Position numbers and translations under genes: made by a program
Shown here: piece by piece, positions 1 through 8,100 of the stretch
How the letters are laid out: each line of letters starts with the position of its first letter
How positions within the stretch are numbered: the stretch's first letter is position 1
NCBI GenBank assembly: GCA_949290055.1
Contig: CASEQJ010000009.1
Location: 1-59,285 of the forward strand
Source of the DNA: an uncultured Olsenella sp.
Lineage (GTDB): Bacteria; Actinomycetota; Coriobacteriia; Coriobacteriales; Atopobiaceae
Length of the DNA: 59,285 nucleotides
Direction: 5' to 3'
Notes under the pieces: model-generated
Database searches by the model: none
Told to the model about the DNA's origin: nothing
The model's input: the letters and a program-made list of their open reading frames with translations, nothing else

Positions 1-188
1 GCCGCCGCCCCGGCGCGCGCGAGCCGTTCGCGCCAGGGGTGCGCGGTATCGCGCACGTCGAGGTCGGGCAGGACGGCGCCGGCCGCGCCGCCGGCAGCGG
101 CGAGCGCAAGGCCCGTGAGGCTCGCGGCAGGACCTGCTGCCAGCATTGCCGCTGCTGCGCCCACTGCGAGATGCGTCCGCCCCGTCAC
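1..188 (-). CDS. YdjM-like membrane metal-dependent hydrolase, partial
   Basis: Only the first 62 codons are in the window; the gene continues past the left edge. Reading leftward from a GTG at 188, the protein begins MTGRTHLAVGAAAA, runs through an Ala/Gly/Leu-rich membrane segment and reaches LPDLDVRDT. The early TH(x)xxG and the later LPDxD are the hallmark of the YdjM/YbcI (DUF457-type) inner-membrane hydrolases, where the His and Asp residues are proposed metal ligands. The start is supported by a purine-rich Shine-Dalgarno (GAAGGGGG, about 193-201). Family assignment rests on the N-terminus only; the true substrate of this family is not known. Confidence 0.62.
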   Translation of the reverse strand, partial: MTGRTHLAVGAAAAMLAAGPAASLTGLALAAAGGAAGAVLPDLDVRDTAHPWRERLARAGAA

Positions 189-294
189 GCGCCCCCCTTC
201 TCACCTGCCAATCTCACCTGCCAAGAATAGCCATGTTTTGCGCTGAGCGGCTTGGCGCGCTCGGGGGAGGGCCGATTTCGTGGCTTTCTCCTTT

Positions 295-437
295 GTTTTG
301 GGCAACAAGTTTGATGCTCGGCCACCGTTTGCCGCGCTCCCGTCGGAAAAACCGCAGGTGGCGAGAAGAACGGCGGGTTCGCAACCATGCAAAACCCACC
401 GCATCCTGCCAGGTGCATCAAACTTGTTGCCCAAAAC
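295..437. repeat. Inverted-repeat element, 23-base arms, about 143 bases
   Basis: Bases 295-317 and 415-437 are exact reverse complements (arm reads GTTTTGGGCAACAAG then TTTGATGC). The same 23 bases recur at 15408-15430, and a related 143-base element lies at 4378-4520. The interior carries one CGAGAAGAAC word (362-371) and no credible gene. It fills most of the gap between the left-edge gene and the thiamine operon; it resembles a REP/MITE-like hairpin repeat. Mobility is not shown. Confidence 0.7.
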
Positions 438-469
438 CGCAGTGGTGCCCCGCGTCCGCCCGCGCGTGC

Positions 470-475
470 TACACT
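470..475 (+). promoter_or_regulatory. Candidate extended -10 of the thiamine operon
   Basis: TGC followed by TACACT forms an extended -10 about 10-15 bases before the start of the TPP aptamer. No good -35 is visible, which is tolerable for an extended -10 promoter. Confidence 0.45.
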
Positions 476-484
476 GTCACCGAC

Positions 485-592
485 AACGGGGGGCTGGCGC
501 ACGCCGGCTGAGATTGGGCCCAGGAGACCGAGCACGGTCACGCGGCCCTGACCCAGGAACCTGATCCGGGTAATGCCGGCGTAGGGACGAGC
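485..592 (+). promoter_or_regulatory. TPP riboswitch (THI element)
   Basis: The conserved TPP-aptamer core is present: GGCTGAGA near 506-513 in the pyrimidine-sensor arm, and later GAACCTGATC, GGGTAATG and CCGGCGTAGGGA (about 558-587), which form the pyrophosphate-sensor arm and the closing strand. It lies directly upstream of a thiamine-binding protein and an ABC transporter of the ThiXYZ type, so it is expected to turn the operon down when thiamine pyrophosphate is plentiful. Confidence 0.92.
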
Positions 593-606
593 TTCGCGCG
601 CAGCGC

Positions 607-655
607 AAGGCACCTACGGGAGACAGGGTGCCTTGGGGGCACCCGGAAGGGAGGG
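607..655 (+). promoter_or_regulatory. Expression platform: two mutually exclusive hairpins before the start codon
   Basis: Hairpin A pairs 607-614 with 627-634 (AAGGCACC/GGTGCCTT). Hairpin B pairs 626-632 with 638-644 (GGGTGCC/GGCACCC). They share 627-632, so only one can form. Hairpin B ends two bases before the Shine-Dalgarno GAAGGGAGGG (646-655) of the first gene. There is no U-run, so the switch more probably controls translation than termination; this is inference. Confidence 0.5.
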
Positions 656-658
656 CGC

Positions 659-997
659 GTGAACTGCTCGGTTGCGATTCAGTTCCTGCCCATGGACGCC
701 ACCACCGACGATGCCACGTGCGACGCGGTGGATGCCGTCATCGCCTACATCGACTCGACGGGCGTCGACTACTTTGTCGGTCCGTTTGAGACGGCGATCG
801 AGGGCGATTTCGAGACCTGCATGGAGATCCTCAAGAACTGCCAGCTCGTGGGCGCCAAGGCGGGGTGCAAGCACATTATGTGCTACGCCAAGATCAACTA
901 CCGTCCAAACGGCGACGTCATGTCCACCGACCGCAAGGTCGGCAAGTACCACCCCGGCGATCCCGAGTTCGCCAAGAAGAGCGTCGAGGCGGCCTAG
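659..997 (+). CDS. Thiamine-binding protein (YkoF/MTH1187 family)
   Basis: A 112-residue soluble protein starting at GTG 659 behind a strong Shine-Dalgarno. The sequence (NCSVAIQFLPM at the start, then VDYFVGPFETAIEGDFE) matches the small thiamine-binding family PF01910, related to YkoF, which binds thiamine or its hydroxymethylpyrimidine moiety. As first gene under the TPP riboswitch and one base before the permease start, it is likely an intracellular ligand-binding partner of the transporter. No signal peptide is present. Length is typical for the family. Confidence 0.85.
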   Translation: MNCSVAIQFLPMDATTDDATCDAVDAVIAYIDSTGVDYFVGPFETAIEGDFETCMEILKNCQLVGAKAGCKHIMCYAKINYRPNGDVMSTDRKVGKYHPGDPEFAKKSVEAA

Positions 998-998
998 C

Positions 999-1778
999 GT
1001 GTCCGCCCCGAGCAAAGCCCGCCGCATAGGGGTGCCGCTCGCGGCCCTCGCCGCGCTGCTCGTGGTCTGGGAGCTGGTCGTGGACGTGGGCGTGGTGCCC
1101 AACTTCCTCCTGCCCACGCCGGTGCAGGTGGTGGCCGCCCTCGTGGAGGACGCGCCGCTCATTGCCGGGCACTGCGTGGTCACGCTGGGAGAGGCAGCCG
1201 CCGGCCTTGCGCTGGGTGTGGCGCTCGGCTTTGTCTTTGCGGTGCTCATGGACCGCTTCGAGACGTTCTACCTGGCCTTCGAGCCGCTCATGACCGTCTC
1301 CCAGACCATCCCCACCGTCGCCATAGCGCCGCTTCTGGTGCTGTGGCTCGGCTACGGCGCCCTGCCCAAGATCGTGCTCGTGATTCTCTCCACGTTCTTC
1401 CCGATCACGGTCTCGCTCGTCTCGGGCTTCCGCTCGGTGGACCCCGACGCCATCGACCTCATGCGCACGATGAACGCGTCGCGCTGGCAGATCTTCTGGT
1501 ACGCCAAGCTGCCCGCCGCGGCCGAGCAGTTCTTCAGCGGCCTGCGGATCTCGGCGACCTACGCCATCGTCGGCGCCGTCATCGCCGAGTGGCTCGGCGG
1601 CAACGCGGGCCTGGGCGTCTACATGACGCGCGTGCGCAAGTCCTTCTCGTACGACCGGCTCTTTGCCTCGATCATCGTCATCACGGCCCTGTCGCTGGGA
1701 CTCATGAAGCTCGTCGAGCTCGCGCAGCGCCTCTGCATGCCCTGGAAGAGGGCAGAAGGGAACTACCATGACCGATAA
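999..1778 (+). CDS. thiX: ABC transporter permease, ThiX-like (thiamine precursor uptake)
   Basis: 259-residue integral membrane protein with about six hydrophobic segments. The start is GTG 999, just after the previous stop at 997; longer in-frame starts lie inside the upstream gene and are unlikely. The binding-protein-dependent permease loop that docks the ATPase is visible as IFWYAKLPAA followed by GLRIS, about residues 166-182. The family is the SsuC/TauC/ThiX permeases. The thiY-like gene starts inside its last codons (ATG 1768), showing translational coupling. Substrate, probably a pyrimidine precursor such as formylaminopyrimidine, is inferred from the riboswitch and ThiY. Confidence 0.85.
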   Translation: MSAPSKARRIGVPLAALAALLVVWELVVDVGVVPNFLLPTPVQVVAALVEDAPLIAGHCVVTLGEAAAGLALGVALGFVFAVLMDRFETFYLAFEPLMTVSQTIPTVAIAPLLVLWLGYGALPKIVLVILSTFFPITVSLVSGFRSVDPDAIDLMRTMNASRWQIFWYAKLPAAAEQFFSGLRISATYAIVGAVIAEWLGGNAGLGVYMTRVRKSFSYDRLFASIIVITALSLGLMKLVELAQRLCMPWKRAEGNYHDR

Positions 1779-2808
1779 GAACCTCAACCGCCGCCAGTTC
1801 CTTGCCGTCGCGGGTGGCGCCGCCGCCACGACCGCCCTCGCGGCCTGCGGCGGCACGGGCGGGGAGGCGGCCTCGAACGACGCCTCCGAGGGCGACGCGG
1901 GCGACAAGACCAAGATCTCCTTCGTCCTGGACTACACCCCCAACACCAACCACACGGGCATCTACGTGGCGCTCGACCAGGGCTACTTCGCCGACGAGGG
2001 CCTCGAGGTGGAGATCGTCCAGCCGCCCGCGGACGGCGCGGACGCGCTGATCGGGGCCGGCGGCGCGCAGATGGGCGTCTCCTACCAGGACTACATCGCC
2101 AACAACCTGGCCTCCGACCAGCCCATGCCCTACTCCGCCGTGGCCGCCGTCATCCAGCACAACACCTCCGGCATCATGAGCCGCCAGGAGGACGGCGTCA
2201 CGCACCCGGCCGCCATGGAGGGTCACACCTACGCCACCTGGAACATGCCCGTCGAGCAGGCCACGGTCAAGCACTGCGTCGAGGCCGACGGCGGCGACTG
2301 GTCCAAGGTCGAGCTCGTGCCCTACGAGGTGGACGACGAGGTCAGCGGCCTGCGCGCCAACATGTTCGACACCGTGTGGGTCTACGAGGCCTGGGCCGTC
2401 CAGAACGCCGTGGTGCAGGACTTCCCGTACAACTACTTCAGCTTCATCTCGGTGGACCCGGTCTTTGACTACTACACGCCGGTCATCGCCGCCAACGACG
2501 ACTTCGCCAAGGAGAACCCCGAGGCCGTGAAGGCCTTCCTGCGCGCCGTCAAGAAGGGCTACGAGTACGCCGTGGAGAACCCCGACGCCGCGGCCGACAT
2601 CCTCTGTGCGCAGGTGCCCGAGCTCGACGCCGACCTCGTCCACCAGAGCCAGACCTACCTCGCCGACCAGTACGTGGCCGACGCCGAGAGCTGGGGCGTC
2701 ATCGACCCCGACCGCTGGGCCGCCTTCTACCAGTGGCTGAACGACAACGACCTGGTGGCCAACAAGCTCGACGTCAACGCCGGCTACGACCTCTCCTTCC
2801 TGGAGTAG
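1768..2808 (+). CDS. thiY: ThiY-like substrate-binding lipoprotein (NMT1/THI5 fold)
   Basis: 346 residues. The N-terminus has a twin-arginine pair (RRQF, residues 8-11), a hydrophobic stretch and a lipobox LAAC with Cys27, so it should be a Tat-exported lipoprotein anchored outside the membrane. The mature part (FVLDYTPNTNHTGIYVA, then GYFADEGLEVEI) is the typical opening of NMT1/THI5-like proteins, which bind pyrimidine precursors of thiamine. It overlaps thiX by 11 bases and is followed by the ATPase gene after three bases. Overall length fits the family. Confidence 0.88.
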   Translation: MTDKNLNRRQFLAVAGGAAATTALAACGGTGGEAASNDASEGDAGDKTKISFVLDYTPNTNHTGIYVALDQGYFADEGLEVEIVQPPADGADALIGAGGAQMGVSYQDYIANNLASDQPMPYSAVAAVIQHNTSGIMSRQEDGVTHPAAMEGHTYATWNMPVEQATVKHCVEADGGDWSKVELVPYEVDDEVSGLRANMFDTVWVYEAWAVQNAVVQDFPYNYFSFISVDPVFDYYTPVIAANDDFAKENPEAVKAFLRAVKKGYEYAVENPDAAADILCAQVPELDADLVHQSQTYLADQYVADAESWGVIDPDRWAAFYQWLNDNDLVANKLDVNAGYDLSFLE

Positions 2809-2811
2809 CGC

Positions 2812-3591
2812 ATGACAGGGGCTGGCGAGAAGAACGTGCAGGTCCCGGCCCTCTCCGCCGAGGGGCTCACGCTCTCCTGGGACGGGGAGCACGTCGTCGT
2901 GCGCGACGTCGACGTGACCGTGGCGCCCGGCGAGGTGTGCTGCCTCGTCGGCCGCTCCGGCTGCGGCAAGACCACGATCCTGCATGCCCTCGCCGGCCTC
3001 ACGACCCCCCTGTCCGGTCGCGTCCTCCTGCACGGGGAGGACGTGACCGGGCGTCCGGGCCGCGTGAGCTACATGCTGCAGAAGGACCTCCTGCTGCCGA
3101 GCCGCCGCATACTCGACAACGTGTGCCTGCCGCTCGTGCTCGCGGGCATGAAGAAGGCCGACGCGCGCGCCAAGGCGGCGCCCCTCTTCGAGCGCTTCGG
3201 ACTTGCGGGCTGCGAACAGAAGTGGCCGAGCGAGCTCTCCGGCGGCATGCGGCAGCGCGCGGCGTTCCTGCGCACCTATCTCATGGGCGCGGACGTGACG
3301 CTGCTTGACGAGCCCTTCTCCGCGCTCGACGCGATCACGCGCACGGAGGTGCGCCGCTGGTTCGTGGACGTGGCCTCTGAGCTGGGACTCTCCGCGCTCG
3401 TAATCACGCACGACGTCGACGAGGCCGTCTCCATGGCGAGCCGGATCTACGTGCTCGCGGGCGCGCCGGCGGCGGGCGTGCCCAGCCACGTGGCCGGCAT
3501 CGTGCGCGTTGAGCGCGTGGCGTCCGAGAACTTCGAGCTTACCGACCAGTACCTCGCCGCCAAGCGCGAGGTCATGGCCCTTCTCGGCTGA
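2812..3591 (+). CDS. thiZ: ABC transporter ATP-binding protein, ThiZ-like
   Basis: 259-residue ATPase. Walker A GRSGCGKTT is near residues 47-55, the signature LSGGMRQR near 142-149, Walker B VTLLDEPF just after, and the switch His in VITHDVDEA. This is the SsuB/TauB/ThiZ class that energises nitrate/sulfonate/thiamine-precursor permeases. It closes the riboswitch-controlled operon; the gap after ThiY is three bases. The N-terminus carries GEKN encoded by a copy of the CGAGAAGAAC word. Confidence 0.9.
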   Translation: MTGAGEKNVQVPALSAEGLTLSWDGEHVVVRDVDVTVAPGEVCCLVGRSGCGKTTILHALAGLTTPLSGRVLLHGEDVTGRPGRVSYMLQKDLLLPSRRILDNVCLPLVLAGMKKADARAKAAPLFERFGLAGCEQKWPSELSGGMRQRAAFLRTYLMGADVTLLDEPFSALDAITRTEVRRWFVDVASELGLSALVITHDVDEAVSMASRIYVLAGAPAAGVPSHVAGIVRVERVASENFELTDQYLAAKREVMALLG

Positions 3592-3689
3592 TTATCAACA
3601 CGCCGTAAGGGTTGGGCAAAGAGTCATAGCTGTGACCCCATCCCTCTCTCAATGACGCTAACGTGTCTAGAAAAGTGGGAGGGGGCCAC

Positions 3690-4280
3690 ATGCACAACGA
3701 GCTCGAGCCGATGGGGGAGCCCGAGGAGGACTCTCCCGTTGAGTCCGGTGAGGCACGTCGCGCCAGGAGGATTGCGATTGCGCTGATCGTTGTCTTCATC
3801 ATAAGCGTGGTGAGCTATTTCGCCTGGTGCCTTATCAGCCTTCTTACGCTCGGCAACACTGAGGAGGGGGCAGTCGCGGTAATCCACCGCTTCATTGGGC
3901 TGCCGGCGTGGCTCTCCGTCTCGGCGGTGATTGTTGCCATGCTCGTCAAGGCCATACGTGATGCCGAGAGCGTGGTGCAGCGCCTCATTGCGGCGCTCTT
4001 CATGGCTGCCGCGGCGGGTATTTTCTACCTTTTTGTCGGCACTATGGTGCTTGACGTTCCCTATCTGCTTGATCCCGTGCGAGTGAGCCTTCACGATGTG
4101 ACGACGCGCGTCTACGACGGGGAGTCAGACGTCTACTACTACCTCGAGGGCGTTGACGGTACCGGCAAGGAGTGGGAGTTCCGCATTAACGGAGACACGT
4201 ACTATAACTGGGACGATGACCGTACCACCGCCACCGTGATCGGCCTGCCCAACACGCAAGTGACCCTCTCGATCGAGTAG
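3690..4280 (+). CDS. Hypothetical membrane protein with C-terminal extracytoplasmic domain
   Basis: 196 residues from ATG 3690, chosen over the GTG at 3663 because GGGAGGGGG (3677-3685) is correctly spaced. An acidic N-terminal tail (about 25 residues) is followed by roughly three membrane segments (IAIALIVVFIISVVSYFAW; LSVSAVIVAMLV; LIAALFMAAAAGIFYLFVG) and a C-terminal soluble domain of about 75 residues rich in Tyr, Asp and Thr. No family recognised. Codon use is somewhat less GC-biased than its neighbours. It is a single gene after the thiamine operon. Confidence 0.7.
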   Translation: MHNELEPMGEPEEDSPVESGEARRARRIAIALIVVFIISVVSYFAWCLISLLTLGNTEEGAVAVIHRFIGLPAWLSVSAVIVAMLVKAIRDAESVVQRLIAALFMAAAAGIFYLFVGTMVLDVPYLLDPVRVSLHDVTTRVYDGESDVYYYLEGVDGTGKEWEFRINGDTYYNWDDDRTTATVIGLPNTQVTLSIE

Positions 4281-4377
4281 CGGCTGACGGGACCGCCCTG
4301 CATGGCAACAAAAGGTAGGTTTTGCGCTGGAGGCTCTCGCGCGTTCCGGAAAGGGCTGTTTTCAAGCGCTGCCCTGA

Positions 4378-4520
4378 GGTTTTGGGGCAAACGTTTTATA
4401 CGGCCATCGCCGAGTGCACGCTATTCTCGCCTTTTGTGGGAATTAATCCACGTTAGGGCTGTTTTTGCATAAGACCTTGAACCTAATCCATTCACGGCAT
4501 AACTTTTTTGCCCCAAAACC
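4378..4520. repeat. Inverted-repeat element, about 143 bases
   Basis: Bases 4378-4391 (GGTTTTGGGGCAAA) and 4507-4520 are exact reverse complements, with weaker pairing continuing inward (CGTTTTATACGG against AAGTTATGCCG reversed). Length and terminal sequence resemble the element at 295-437. With the tandem repeat at 4521-4597 and the terminator at 4610-4678 it accounts for the gene-free stretch 4281-4702. Confidence 0.6.
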
Positions 4521-4597
4521 AGAGCAAAACCCTGCCGAGAAGGACCTCGGCTCGCACGAGACAGCAAAACCCTGCCGAGAAGAACCTCGCCCCGCAC
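4521..4597. repeat. Tandem direct repeat, about 40 bases x 2
   Basis: Two near-identical units begin at 4521 and 4561. Each contains GCAAAACCCTGCCGAGAAG followed by (G/A)ACCTCG and GCACG. Each embeds one copy of the CGAGAAGRAC word (4536-4545 and 4576-4585). No coding potential is apparent. Confidence 0.7.
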
Positions 4598-4600
4598 GCG

Positions 4601-4678
4601 CCAACAAAAGCCGCCCCGCCGGCTTGCTAAGCGGAAGTTCCCCGAAGGGCACTTCCGCGTGCAAGCCGGCGGGGCGGC
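4601..4678 (-). terminator. Long hairpin terminator of the M18 peptidase gene
   Basis: An 18-base perfect stem (4610-4627 with 4661-4678) encloses a second 8-base stem (4631-4638 with 4651-4658). Reading on the minus strand, the stem is followed by TTTTGTTGG (4601-4609), a short U-rich tail. It lies 25 bases after the peptidase stop. Confidence 0.75.
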
Positions 4679-4702
4679 CAACGTTGCAGGTGCGCCAGTC
4701 GC

Positions 4703-6109
4703 CTACGCGAGCTTGAGGAACTCGCGGTAGCCGCGGTAGGTCTCGTAGACGTCGGCCTTGCTCGTGGCCTCCCACGGCGCGTGCATGGAGAGCACGGGCA
4801 CGCCGCAGTCGATCACGTTCATGCCGTAGGTGGCCAGGATGTAGGCGATCGTGCCGCCGCCGCCCGCGTCCACCTTGCCGAGCTCGGCGGTCTGGAAGTG
4901 CACGCCGCCCTCGTCCATGACGCGGCGAATGGTGGCCACGTACTCGGCGTCCGCGTCGTTGGAGCCGGACTTGCCGCGGCTGCCGGTGTACTTGTTGAAC
5001 GTGAGGCCGTGACCCAGGTACGCGGAGTTCTTCGGCTCGAAGACGCTCGCGAACGTGGGGTCAAAGCCGGCCGAGACGTCGCTCGAGAGCATGTTGGAGG
5101 CCGCGAGGCAGCGACGCAGCGCGAGCGGCCCGCTCTGGCCGCAAAGCTCCAGCACCTCGGCCATGGTGTCCTCGAAGAAGTGGCTCGTCATGCCGGTGGC
5201 GCCCACCGAGCCGATCTCCTCCTTGTCCACGAGCAGGCACACGGCCGTGCGCGCGGGCGCCTCGGCGTCGAGCTGCGCCACGAGGCTCGTGTAGGCGCAG
5301 GAGCGGTCGTCCTGGCCGTAGCCCAGGATCATGGAGCGGTCCAGGCCCAGGTCGCGCGCCGCGCCGGCGGGCACGACCTCCAGCTCGGCGGAGAGCAGGT
5401 CCTCCTCCTCAATGCCCAGCTGCTCGCGCAGTATGGCCAGGACGCCGGCCTTGACCGGGGACTTCTCGGCCTCCTCGTCCTTCTCGGCGCCCTCCTCTAT
5501 GACGACGGGGCGGTTGCCCACCAGCACGTCCAGCATCTCTCCCTCTATGACCTCGGAGGCCTTCTTGCCCATTTGCTGGCCAGAGAGGTGAATGAGCAGG
5601 TCGGATATGCAGAAGACGGGGTCGTCCTCGTCCTCGCCGATCACCACGTTCACGACGCTGCCGTCCTTCTTGGCCACGACGCCGTGGATCGCCAGCGGGA
5701 TCGTGACCCACTGGTACTTCTTGACGCCGCCGTAGTAGTGCGTGTCCAGCGTGACGATCTCGTTCTTCTCCTCCACGGGGTCCTGCTTGACGTCCAGGCG
5801 GGGGGAGTCAATGTGGGCGCCCAAAATGTTGACGCCGCGCTCGAGGGGCTCCGTGCCCAGGTGCAGCAGCATGAGGCTCTTACCGCGGTTGACGGCGTAG
5901 ACCTTGTCGCCGGGCTTGAGGGGCTCGCCGGACTCGACGCGGCTTGCCAGGCTCACGTAGCCGGCCTCCTCGGCCATGGCCACGCTCGCGGCGCAGCACT
6001 CGCGCTCGGTCTTGTTGTCGGAGATGAAGGCCTTGTAGCCCTCGCAGAGGTAGTGCAGCTCGTCGAGCTGCTCGGGCGTGTAGTCCTTCCAGGCGTTGGG
6101 GCGCTCCAT
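4703..6109 (-). CDS. M18 family aminopeptidase
   Basis: 468-residue cytosolic zinc aminopeptidase of the aspartyl-aminopeptidase/aminopeptidase I family. The metal-binding core is visible as GAHIDSPRLD (His and Asp ligands, about residues 98-107), then DKEEIGSVG (Glu pair), and near the C-terminus LSMHAPWE (last His ligand). Length is usual for bacterial M18 enzymes, which trim N-terminal residues from peptides. It is monocistronic, read leftward, and ends at the strong hairpin at 4601-4678. Substrate preference cannot be read from the sequence. Confidence 0.9.
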   Translation of the reverse strand: MERPNAWKDYTPEQLDELHYLCEGYKAFISDNKTERECCAASVAMAEEAGYVSLASRVESGEPLKPGDKVYAVNRGKSLMLLHLGTEPLERGVNILGAHIDSPRLDVKQDPVEEKNEIVTLDTHYYGGVKKYQWVTIPLAIHGVVAKKDGSVVNVVIGEDEDDPVFCISDLLIHLSGQQMGKKASEVIEGEMLDVLVGNRPVVIEEGAEKDEEAEKSPVKAGVLAILREQLGIEEEDLLSAELEVVPAGAARDLGLDRSMILGYGQDDRSCAYTSLVAQLDAEAPARTAVCLLVDKEEIGSVGATGMTSHFFEDTMAEVLELCGQSGPLALRRCLAASNMLSSDVSAGFDPTFASVFEPKNSAYLGHGLTFNKYTGSRGKSGSNDADAEYVATIRRVMDEGGVHFQTAELGKVDAGGGGTIAYILATYGMNVIDCGVPVLSMHAPWEATSKADVYETYRGYREFLKLA

Positions 6110-6165
6110 GTGACTCCCTTCTCGTTGGTTGTGCCGCAGAAGATTCTACCCGCTTGGGCGGCGGG

Positions 6166-6188
6166 CGAGAAGGACGGGCGAGAAGGAC
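6166..6188. repeat. Direct pair of the CGAGAAGRAC word
   Basis: Two copies of CGAGAAGGAC at 6166-6175 and 6179-6188 lie in the short gap between the M18 peptidase start and the 3' end of the next gene. Other exact intergenic copies start at 362, 4536, 4576, 8024, 8195, 8217, 20497, 22156, 28188, 32541, 52310, 52974, 56504, 56525 and 58267 (both orientations). Confidence 0.75.
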
Positions 6189-6194
6189 CAGGGG

Positions 6195-6953
6195 CTAGTT
6201 TGTCGTCGACTTCGGCGCGGTGGGCGTGGACGGTGCGGTGTCGCCCTCCGTCGGTTGGTCGGTGCCGTCCGCACCCTCGCCCTCCGTCGGGTCCGAGGCG
6301 GTGTCACCGGTGGAGGCCACGTCGTCGCCCGCAGGCTCGGACTGCTCGGGCGTCTCGGGCTCGGCCGTGGCGCCCTCGTTCTCGGGCGCGGCCTCGGGCG
6401 TCTCCGGCTGGGCCGCCTCGGGCGCGGGCTCTTTGGGCTGCGGCTCGGCCTGCGAGGCCTGCTCCTCGGCGACCGGGGTTGCGACCTGCGGCTTTGCGCC
6501 AATGCCGCCTCCCTGTGTGGCGAGGTTCACCACCAGCGCATACGCGAGCACGGCGACGACTCCCGCCGCGGCTGCGAGCAGCGCAGCGCGGCGGCGGAGG
6601 CGGGCATGAGCGCGCTCGTGCGCAGCGTCGCGCACCTCCGGGGGCGCAATGGGCGTGCCGGACGGCGCGACCTCCTCGACCTGCGCGCGGCCGGACACCG
6701 AGTCGACGGCGCGGGTCTCGTCCGCGCTGCCGAGCGCACGGAGCTTCTCGGCCGACGAGGCGAGAATGTTGCGGTAGACCTGGGTGGCTACCGCAGACGC
6801 CACGGCGCCCACGACGGCGCCTATGATCGACCCCGCAACGCCGATCTGCGTCGAGAGGGCAAACGACGTCGCGGCGGCGAGCGCCGTCGCGAGCAGCTGG
6901 GAGAGGGAGAAGTCTCCGAGGACGCCGCCGGCGCGCCCGTTCTTCTCGGCCAT
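6195..6953 (-). CDS. Hypothetical membrane protein with long acidic Pro/Glu/Thr-rich tail
   Basis: 252 residues from the ATG at 6953, which has AAGGAGCC upstream; longer in-frame starts lack a site. Order: short polar N-terminus (MAEKNGRAGG), a hydrophobic Ala/Gly-rich region (about 20-60), a polar linker with Arg-rich RAHARLRRRAA, a transmembrane segment (LLAAAAGVVAVLAYALVV), then about 100 residues of disordered Glu/Pro/Ala/Thr. The tail would lie outside the cell. No catalytic motif or family recognised; tail composition fits a surface spacer. Confidence 0.65.
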   Translation of the reverse strand: MAEKNGRAGGVLGDFSLSQLLATALAAATSFALSTQIGVAGSIIGAVVGAVASAVATQVYRNILASSAEKLRALGSADETRAVDSVSGRAQVEEVAPSGTPIAPPEVRDAAHERAHARLRRRAALLAAAAGVVAVLAYALVVNLATQGGGIGAKPQVATPVAEEQASQAEPQPKEPAPEAAQPETPEAAPENEGATAEPETPEQSEPAGDDVASTGDTASDPTEGEGADGTDQPTEGDTAPSTPTAPKSTTN

Positions 6954-7096
6954 GAGGCTCCTTCCGTGAACGATTTCACGTTCCAAACCTACCCAATGGG
7001 GCCGCTGACGTGCGCCGCGGCAAAAAAGGACACGAAGACCTTACAAGCCGGCAGAAAAAGCGTGGCACTCAGGCCACACGCCCGCAGCCACGGGGG

Positions 7097-7102
7097 TAGA
7101 AT
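7097..7102 (+). promoter_or_regulatory. Candidate -10 of fba
   Basis: TAGAAT about 48 bases before the fba start. The same hexamer precedes gatC (15492-15497) in a similar context (GTAGAAT then G-rich). Confidence 0.4.
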
Positions 7103-7149
7103 AGACGGAGTTCTGCCCAACGTGTTTTCAACAACGTATGGAGGTCAAC

Positions 7150-8022
7150 ATGCTCGTTAACGCCACTGCCATGCTGCAGGCCGCCGCCAAGGGCCACTAT
7201 GCCGTCGGCGCCTTCAACACCAACAACCTCGAGTGGGCGTCCTCGATTCTCGACGCCGCCGAGGAGCTCCAGTCCCCGGTCATTATTCAGTGCACCTCCG
7301 GCGCTGCCAAGTGGCAGATCAGCTACAAGGTCGTCGCCGACATTGTGAAGCAGCTCGTCGAGGACAAGAACATTACCGTGCCCGTGGCCCTGCACCTCGA
7401 CCACGGCACCTACGAGGATGTCTTCAAGTGCATTGAGGCCGGCTTCACCTCCGTCATGTACGACGGCTCCCACGAGGAGACCTTCGACCTCAACCTCAAG
7501 CGCACCGAGGAGGTCGTCAAGGCCGCCCACGCCAAGGGCATTTCCGTTGAGGCCGAGGTCGGCGGCATTGGTGGCGTCGAGGACGGCGTCGCCTCCAACG
7601 GCGAGCTCGCCGACCCGCAGCAGTGCAAGGCCATTGCCGACCTGGGCGTCGACTTCCTCGCCTGCGGCATTGGCAACATTCACGGCATCTACCCCGAGAA
7701 CTGGGCCGGCCTCTCCTTCGAGCGCCTCGGTGAGATCAAGGCCCTGACCGGCGACCTGCCGCTCGTCCTCCACGGCGGCACCGGCATCCCCGTCGAGCAG
7801 ATCCAGAAGGCCATTTCCCTCGGCATTTCCAAGATCAACGTCAACACCGACCTCCAGGTCGTCTTCGCCGAGGCCACGCGCAAGTACATTGAGGCCGGCA
7901 AGGACCAGCAGGGCAAGGGCTACGACCCGCGCAAGCTCCTCAAGCCCGGCCGCGACGCCATCGTCGAGCGCACCAAGGAGCTCATTGTCGAGTTTGGCTC
8001 CGAGGGCAAGGGCTGGGCGTAA
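7150..8022 (+). CDS. fba: Class II fructose-bisphosphate aldolase
   Basis: 290 residues, zinc-dependent cleavage of fructose 1,6-bisphosphate in glycolysis. The start is ATG 7150 with GGAGGT at 7139-7144. Class II features: GAFNTNN (20-26), LHLDHGT with catalytic Asp84 and zinc ligand His85, YDGSHE, AEVGGIGG, and the phosphate loop GGTGI followed by SKINVNTD. The third-position use of ATT for Ile beside otherwise GC-rich codons fits a highly expressed gene. Monocistronic, with a strong terminator at 8059-8096. Confidence 0.95.
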   Translation: MLVNATAMLQAAAKGHYAVGAFNTNNLEWASSILDAAEELQSPVIIQCTSGAAKWQISYKVVADIVKQLVEDKNITVPVALHLDHGTYEDVFKCIEAGFTSVMYDGSHEETFDLNLKRTEEVVKAAHAKGISVEAEVGGIGGVEDGVASNGELADPQQCKAIADLGVDFLACGIGNIHGIYPENWAGLSFERLGEIKALTGDLPLVLHGGTGIPVEQIQKAISLGISKINVNTDLQVVFAEATRKYIEAGKDQQGKGYDPRKLLKPGRDAIVERTKELIVEFGSEGKGWA

Positions 8023-8058
8023 GCGAGAAGAACGCGCCCGCCGCAGAGCCAACGCAAG

Positions 8059-8096
8059 CGCCCGGTCCCGCATCGCGCGGGGCCGGGCGTTTTTTT
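8059..8096 (+). terminator. Rho-independent terminator of fba
   Basis: Thirteen-base stem (8059-8071 with 8077-8089, one G-U pair), five-base loop, then seven T (8090-8096). Confidence 0.95.
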
Positions 8097-8100
8097 GCGT

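Noticed and set aside
185..613. 142-residue minus-strand frame across the TPP riboswitch
   Set aside because: It runs antisense through the aptamer and the inverted repeat and ends out of frame over the start of the YdjM-like gene.
1702..3489. Long minus-strand frame opposite thiY and thiZ
   Set aside because: Same kind of antisense shadow; the plus-strand genes have lipobox, Walker and signature motifs.
4781..6826. 681-residue plus-strand frame opposite the M18 peptidase
   Set aside because: Antisense shadow; the minus strand encodes all M18 metal-ligand motifs.
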